From contig CAJJLI010000053.1 in the NCBI GenBank assembly GCA_905192625.1, forward strand, positions 1 to 9,114: DNA of 9,114 nucleotides, written 5' to 3'. This document shows, piece by piece, positions 7,172 through 9,114 of this stretch. The DNA comes from an uncultured Clostridium sp. Lineage in GTDB: Bacteria; Bacillota; Clostridia; Lachnospirales; Lachnospiraceae. The notes beneath the pieces were generated by a model. That model saw nothing but the letters and a program-made list of their open reading frames with translations, was not told the origin of the DNA and did not search any database. Position 1 is the stretch's first letter; the number at the start of each line of letters is the position of its first letter. The position numbers were made by a program, and so were the translations under genes.

Positions 7172-7347
7172 AGTCTGCAATCTTCTGGGGTAAAATTGAA
7201 AGTTTCTTACCATTTGTTTGGATTGCAAATTATATTATTAAACCATTCTTCTTCCTAATTTTTTGTATAGTACGCTTTCCTATTAAACTACTAATTAAAA
7301 CACCAATAAAACATATCAAAAACCGCAAATCAAAATTTAAGTATTAA
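7162..7347 (+). pseudogene. Out-of-frame hydrophobic continuation of the preceding membrane protein
   Basis: The -1 frame is open from just after TAG at 7159-7161 to TAA at 7345-7347, 61 codons with no start codon. It encodes a strongly hydrophobic span near residues 15-40 and a basic tail (KTPIKHIKNRKSKFKY). The stop is three bases before a strong terminator, which fits the true 3' end of a gene. I read it as the displaced C-terminal part of the 6905 gene after an indel, or the tail of a different gene joined by deletion. Confidence 0.4.
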
Positions 7348-7350
7348 CAA

Positions 7351-7397
7351 AAAGACCTTACTAACTCGTTTGACTAACGTAAATCAGTAAGGTCTTT
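7351..7397. terminator. Bidirectional intrinsic terminator between convergent relics
   Basis: AAAGACCTTACT (7351-7362) pairs with AGTAAGGTCTTT (7386-7397), a perfect 12-bp stem with a 23-base loop that can form a further CGTT/AACG helix (7367-7370 with 7376-7379). It ends the plus-strand membrane relic and, read on the minus strand into TTTTTGTT, the guaA relic. Confidence 0.88.
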
Positions 7398-7460
7398 CTG
7401 TTTGATTAAAATAAATTATTCCACAAATCATTAAGAGCCGGGGTTACTCCTTGATATATT

Positions 7461-7790
7461 TTACTCAAATTCAATCGTAGCAAGTTGCATTCCAGTACAA
7501 TCTAAAATTACTCGATTTATACACTTAACTTCATCATCAATTCTACTAGATATTTTACCAAGTACCTCCCAAGGAAGTTCAGTAAATTCAACAGCCATAA
7601 AGTCATTTGTTGTAACAGTACGAAGTGCGATTCTATAATCGTATGTTCTTTCATCACCCATATATCCAGTGGACTGCATATTGGTTAATGCTGCAAAGTA
7701 CTGACCAATGATCTTACGTTTTCCTTCTGCTTCAGTAACACCAGCTGATCTATCATAGAATTTTTGTTGTGCATTTACACGTACAAAGTT
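7461..7790 (-). pseudogene. guaA: guaA (GMP synthase) relic with internal deletion
   Basis: The minus-strand frame reads NFVRVNAQQKFYDRSAGVTE and GKRKIIG, the segment of GMP synthase just after the ATP-pyrophosphatase core. It then jumps without losing frame to QYFAALTNMQS, GYMGDERTYDY and the dimerisation-domain C-terminus, ending ATIEFE. Compared with the known GuaA fold about 140 residues are missing at the join, and everything before Asn is lost (a TGA precedes it). Conserved C-terminal KPPATIEWE is changed to GMQLATIEFE, so XMP-binding residues are gone. The enzyme normally aminates XMP to GMP using glutamine; this remnant cannot. An ATG at 7679 opens a 72-codon frame, but I consider that incidental. 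Confidence 0.85.
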
Positions 7791-7991
7791 TCAATTTTGA
7801 TTTGTACATAACTTTCAATCCTACATAATGCATGGTAATATATAATCAAACTCACATCTTTAATAATAAATATATTGTAATTTTTATGATTGTAGTGAAT
7901 AGTATAGAAAACCAAAAAAGCCTTACAAATAGCGCATCTCTCTTATGTCAAACACTTTTTACATACCATAAATCACTAATGTCAAAGCATT

Positions 7992-8019
7992 TTGATAGCG
8001 CTATCTCCACAAATATCAT
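7992..8019 (+). promoter_or_regulatory. Promoter of the XRE regulator
   Basis: TTGATA (7992-7997) and TATCAT (8014-8019) each match the consensus at five of six positions with a 16-base spacer. They lie about 55 bases before the TTG start. Confidence 0.6.
7994..8005. promoter_or_regulatory. Candidate operator palindrome
   Basis: GATAGCGCTATC is a perfect 12-base palindrome overlapping the -35 box and the start of the spacer. That position and symmetry suit autorepression by the dimeric XRE protein encoded just downstream. The equivalent place in the decayed copy (around 1393-1405) no longer has the palindrome. Confidence 0.45.
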
Positions 8020-8052
8020 AGCATAGATTTAGATCAAGAGAACCATTACACC

Positions 8053-8060
8053 AGAAAGGA
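8053..8060 (+). promoter_or_regulatory. Ribosome binding site deciding the TTG start
   Basis: AGAAAGGA lies 11 bases before TTG 8072. It is the only Shine-Dalgarno-like sequence near the start and supports the non-ATG initiation. Confidence 0.65.
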
Positions 8061-8071
8061 AACATTCTACA

Positions 8072-8656
8072 TTGGAACTTCATAGTCAAATCAAAAAATA
8101 CCGCACAGAAATGAAAATGTCTCAAGAAGAATTAGCAGAAAAAGTTTATGTAACCAGGCAAACTATTTCTAATTGGGAGAACAACAAAAACTATCCAGAT
8201 ATTCATAGCATTTTATTGCTAAGTTCAATATTTAACATATCTCTTGATCAATTAATCAAAGGAGATATCGAAATTATGAAAAAAGAGATCAAAGAAACAG
8301 AAATTCAACAGTTCAATCATTATGGTAATATTTTCACTGTATTGTTACTTGTATGTATCATTACACCCGTACCACTAGCAATATTCCTGAATGTTTATGG
8401 TATGATCATTTACGCCTTCTTATTTATTATAACTTTCGCCTTTTCACTTAAAGTTGAAAAGTTAAAAAAACAACACAATATTCAAACTTATAAAGAAATT
8501 GTAGCGTTCACAGAAGGGAAACGTCTTGATGAAATTAAAACTCATGAGGAATATGGCAAACGACCATATCAGAAGTTTTTCCTTGCGTTAGGATGTGCTT
8601 TAATAACTCTACTTGTTTGCATGCTATTATTATGGTTACTCAAATCATTCATATAG
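8072..8656 (+). CDS. Membrane-anchored XRE-family transcriptional regulator
   Basis: This 194-residue protein has an N-terminal XRE/Cro-type helix-turn-helix (about residues 5-58; MSQEELAEKVYVTRQTISNW at 16-35 holds the HTH) and a C-terminal half with three membrane segments, near 86-107, 108-126 and 170-191. This architecture is common in Firmicutes and is thought to tie DNA binding to a membrane signal; the target genes are unknown. The start is TTG at 8072: AGAAAGGA (8053-8060) lies 11 bases upstream, no in-frame ATG precedes it, and the resulting MELHSQIKKYR matches the family's usual beginning. It is likely autoregulated through the palindrome in its promoter and ends at a hairpin terminator 27 bases after the stop. 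It is the intact counterpart of the relic at 1236-1557. Confidence 0.93.
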   Translation: MELHSQIKKYRTEMKMSQEELAEKVYVTRQTISNWENNKNYPDIHSILLLSSIFNISLDQLIKGDIEIMKKEIKETEIQQFNHYGNIFTVLLLVCIITPVPLAIFLNVYGMIIYAFLFIITFAFSLKVEKLKKQHNIQTYKEIVAFTEGKRLDEIKTHEEYGKRPYQKFFLALGCALITLLVCMLLLWLLKSFI

Positions 8657-8682
8657 TGTTATAGTTACAATACGAATAATAT

Positions 8683-8727
8683 AAAAACGCTACAGCCATG
8701 ATAGTCATAATAGGCCCTAGCGTTTTT
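8683..8727. terminator. Bidirectional intrinsic terminator after the XRE regulator
   Basis: AAAAACGCTA (8683-8692) pairs with TAGCGTTTTT (8718-8727). A 2-base mismatch follows, then GCC (8695-8697) pairs with GGC (8713-8715). T runs occur on both strands. The core AACGCTA/TAGCGTT is shared with the terminator at 1511-1546. Confidence 0.88.
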
Positions 8728-8806
8728 AACTATAATATATTTGTAATCCTCTTAGCATCGATTTATAACTATCTATAAGCAATCCTATTTCCTACCACAT
8801 GCCACC

Positions 8807-8926
8807 ATGAACACAACCTTCAAACTTGAAACTAGATATTTTGAATACTTATCTTTATATAAATATTTTTCAAACACTCCTGTTTATCAGCAGATAGACA
8901 AAGTTATCGCTACCTTTAACACCTGA
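8807..8926 (+). other. Short open frame of 39 codons, doubtful
   Basis: ATG at 8807 to TGA at 8924-8926 gives a protein-like sequence (KLETRYFEYLSLYKYF near its start). There is no ribosome binding site and no family I recognise. The rest of 8728-8928 shows nothing. It may be a gene remnant or chance. Confidence 0.2.
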
Positions 8927-8928
8927 TT

Positions 8929-9114
8929 TTATACAGACATCACTTCCTTATCAATCCAAGTCTCTATAGCTTCTCTTATATCAATGATTGATTCATCCAA
9001 TGAAAAACGAAACCCCTGGCAACCTCCATTGCAGTGATCGCTTATTCCTCTTTTTATTCCACAACCATAACCTTTTTGGATCATTTCTTGCATAAATGAA
9101 GGAAATTTTTCGAT
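8929..9114 (-). CDS. C-terminal 61 residues of an unidentified Cys/His-containing protein (runs off the right edge)
   Basis: The minus-strand frame enters at 9114 and stops at TAA 8931-8929. A cluster GYGCGIKRGISDHCNGGCQG has three cysteines and a histidine spaced as in metal or iron-sulfur sites; the CNGGC part recalls the C-terminal auxiliary cluster (SPASM-like) of some radical SAM proteins. It is followed by an acidic helical tail (about 25 residues) ending EVMSV. The family cannot be settled from this fragment. The start, the rest of the protein and its operon lie to the right. No terminator is seen just after its stop; the hairpin at 8683-8727 could serve it on the minus strand. Confidence 0.7.
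   Translation of the reverse strand: MEKFPSFMQEMIQKGYGCGIKRGISDHCNGGCQGFRFSLDESIIDIREAIETWIDKEVMSV

Larger units (their letters stand above)
7807..8071 (+). promoter_or_regulatory. Long leader of the XRE regulator, repeated at 1236-1419
   Basis: No gene is seen in these 265 bases, although short frames open by chance. The sequence resembles the leader of the decayed copy at the left, including the segment around 7950-7990 (CAAACAC, TACATACCATAAATCA, ATGTCAAA). It begins about 16 bases from the end of the guaA relic. Retention of sequence in a non-coding leader suggests the cassette moved or was duplicated as a unit. Confidence 0.6.

Noticed and set aside
7832..8026. Plus-strand 64-codon frame in the regulator leader
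   Set aside because: It overlaps the promoter and operator candidate, and the aligned copy at 1236-1419 does not keep the frame.
1..9114. CRISPR array, tRNA or rRNA gene, intact insertion sequence or integrase
   Set aside because: I saw no regularly spaced repeats, no cloverleaf-like conserved arms, no rRNA signature and no transposase or recombinase motifs.

Overview
The window is AT-rich and has strong AGGAGG-type ribosome binding sites and intrinsic terminators with T runs. This suggests a low-GC Gram-positive bacterium (Bacillota). The residues left in a broken guaA copy and the type of XRE regulator suggest Clostridia, probably Lachnospiraceae; this rests on recall of the families, not on a search. 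No housekeeping operon is present. The region is accessory DNA: a few intact genes of defence or regulatory type among gene fragments.

Layout. Positions 1-1126 (minus) hold the first 375 residues of a PLD-like/superfamily II helicase that runs off the left edge. Positions 1236-1557 hold a decayed, internally deleted copy of the regulator locus found at the right end. Positions 1660-2922 (minus) encode a 420-residue multi-spanning membrane protein that I do not recognise. Positions 2923-3458 carry an orphan C-terminal coding fragment. Positions 3459-6190 (minus) are the core of the window: a D12-class DNA adenine methylase followed 11 bases later by a 615-residue ABC/AAA ATPase with a putative C-terminal Toprim-like region (OLD-like). 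Positions 6191-6904 are mostly unexplained. Positions 6905-7347 hold a broken, TM-anchored small protein. Positions 7461-7790 (minus) are an internally deleted guaA (GMP synthase) relic. Positions 7807-8727 are an intact XRE regulator locus with a long leader, a promoter with a palindromic operator candidate, a TTG start and a terminator. Positions 8929-9114 (minus) are the C-terminus of an unidentified Cys/His-containing protein.

How the parts may work together. The methylase and ATPase look like one transcription unit: a single extended -10 promoter lies upstream of the methylase, and the ATPase ribosome binding site overlaps the methylase stop codon. By analogy with other methylase-plus-effector pairs and with OLD-family nucleases, I infer a modification-linked defence system, but nothing here proves it. 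The PLD-helicase belongs to a class often seen near defence genes. The two regulator-locus copies are in direct orientation about 6.6 kb apart and bracket the membrane protein, the methylase/ATPase pair and the guaA relic. Together with the gene fragments this suggests repeated insertion, duplication and deletion at one site. The guaA relic is notable because the 3' end of guaA is a known integration target for genomic islands.
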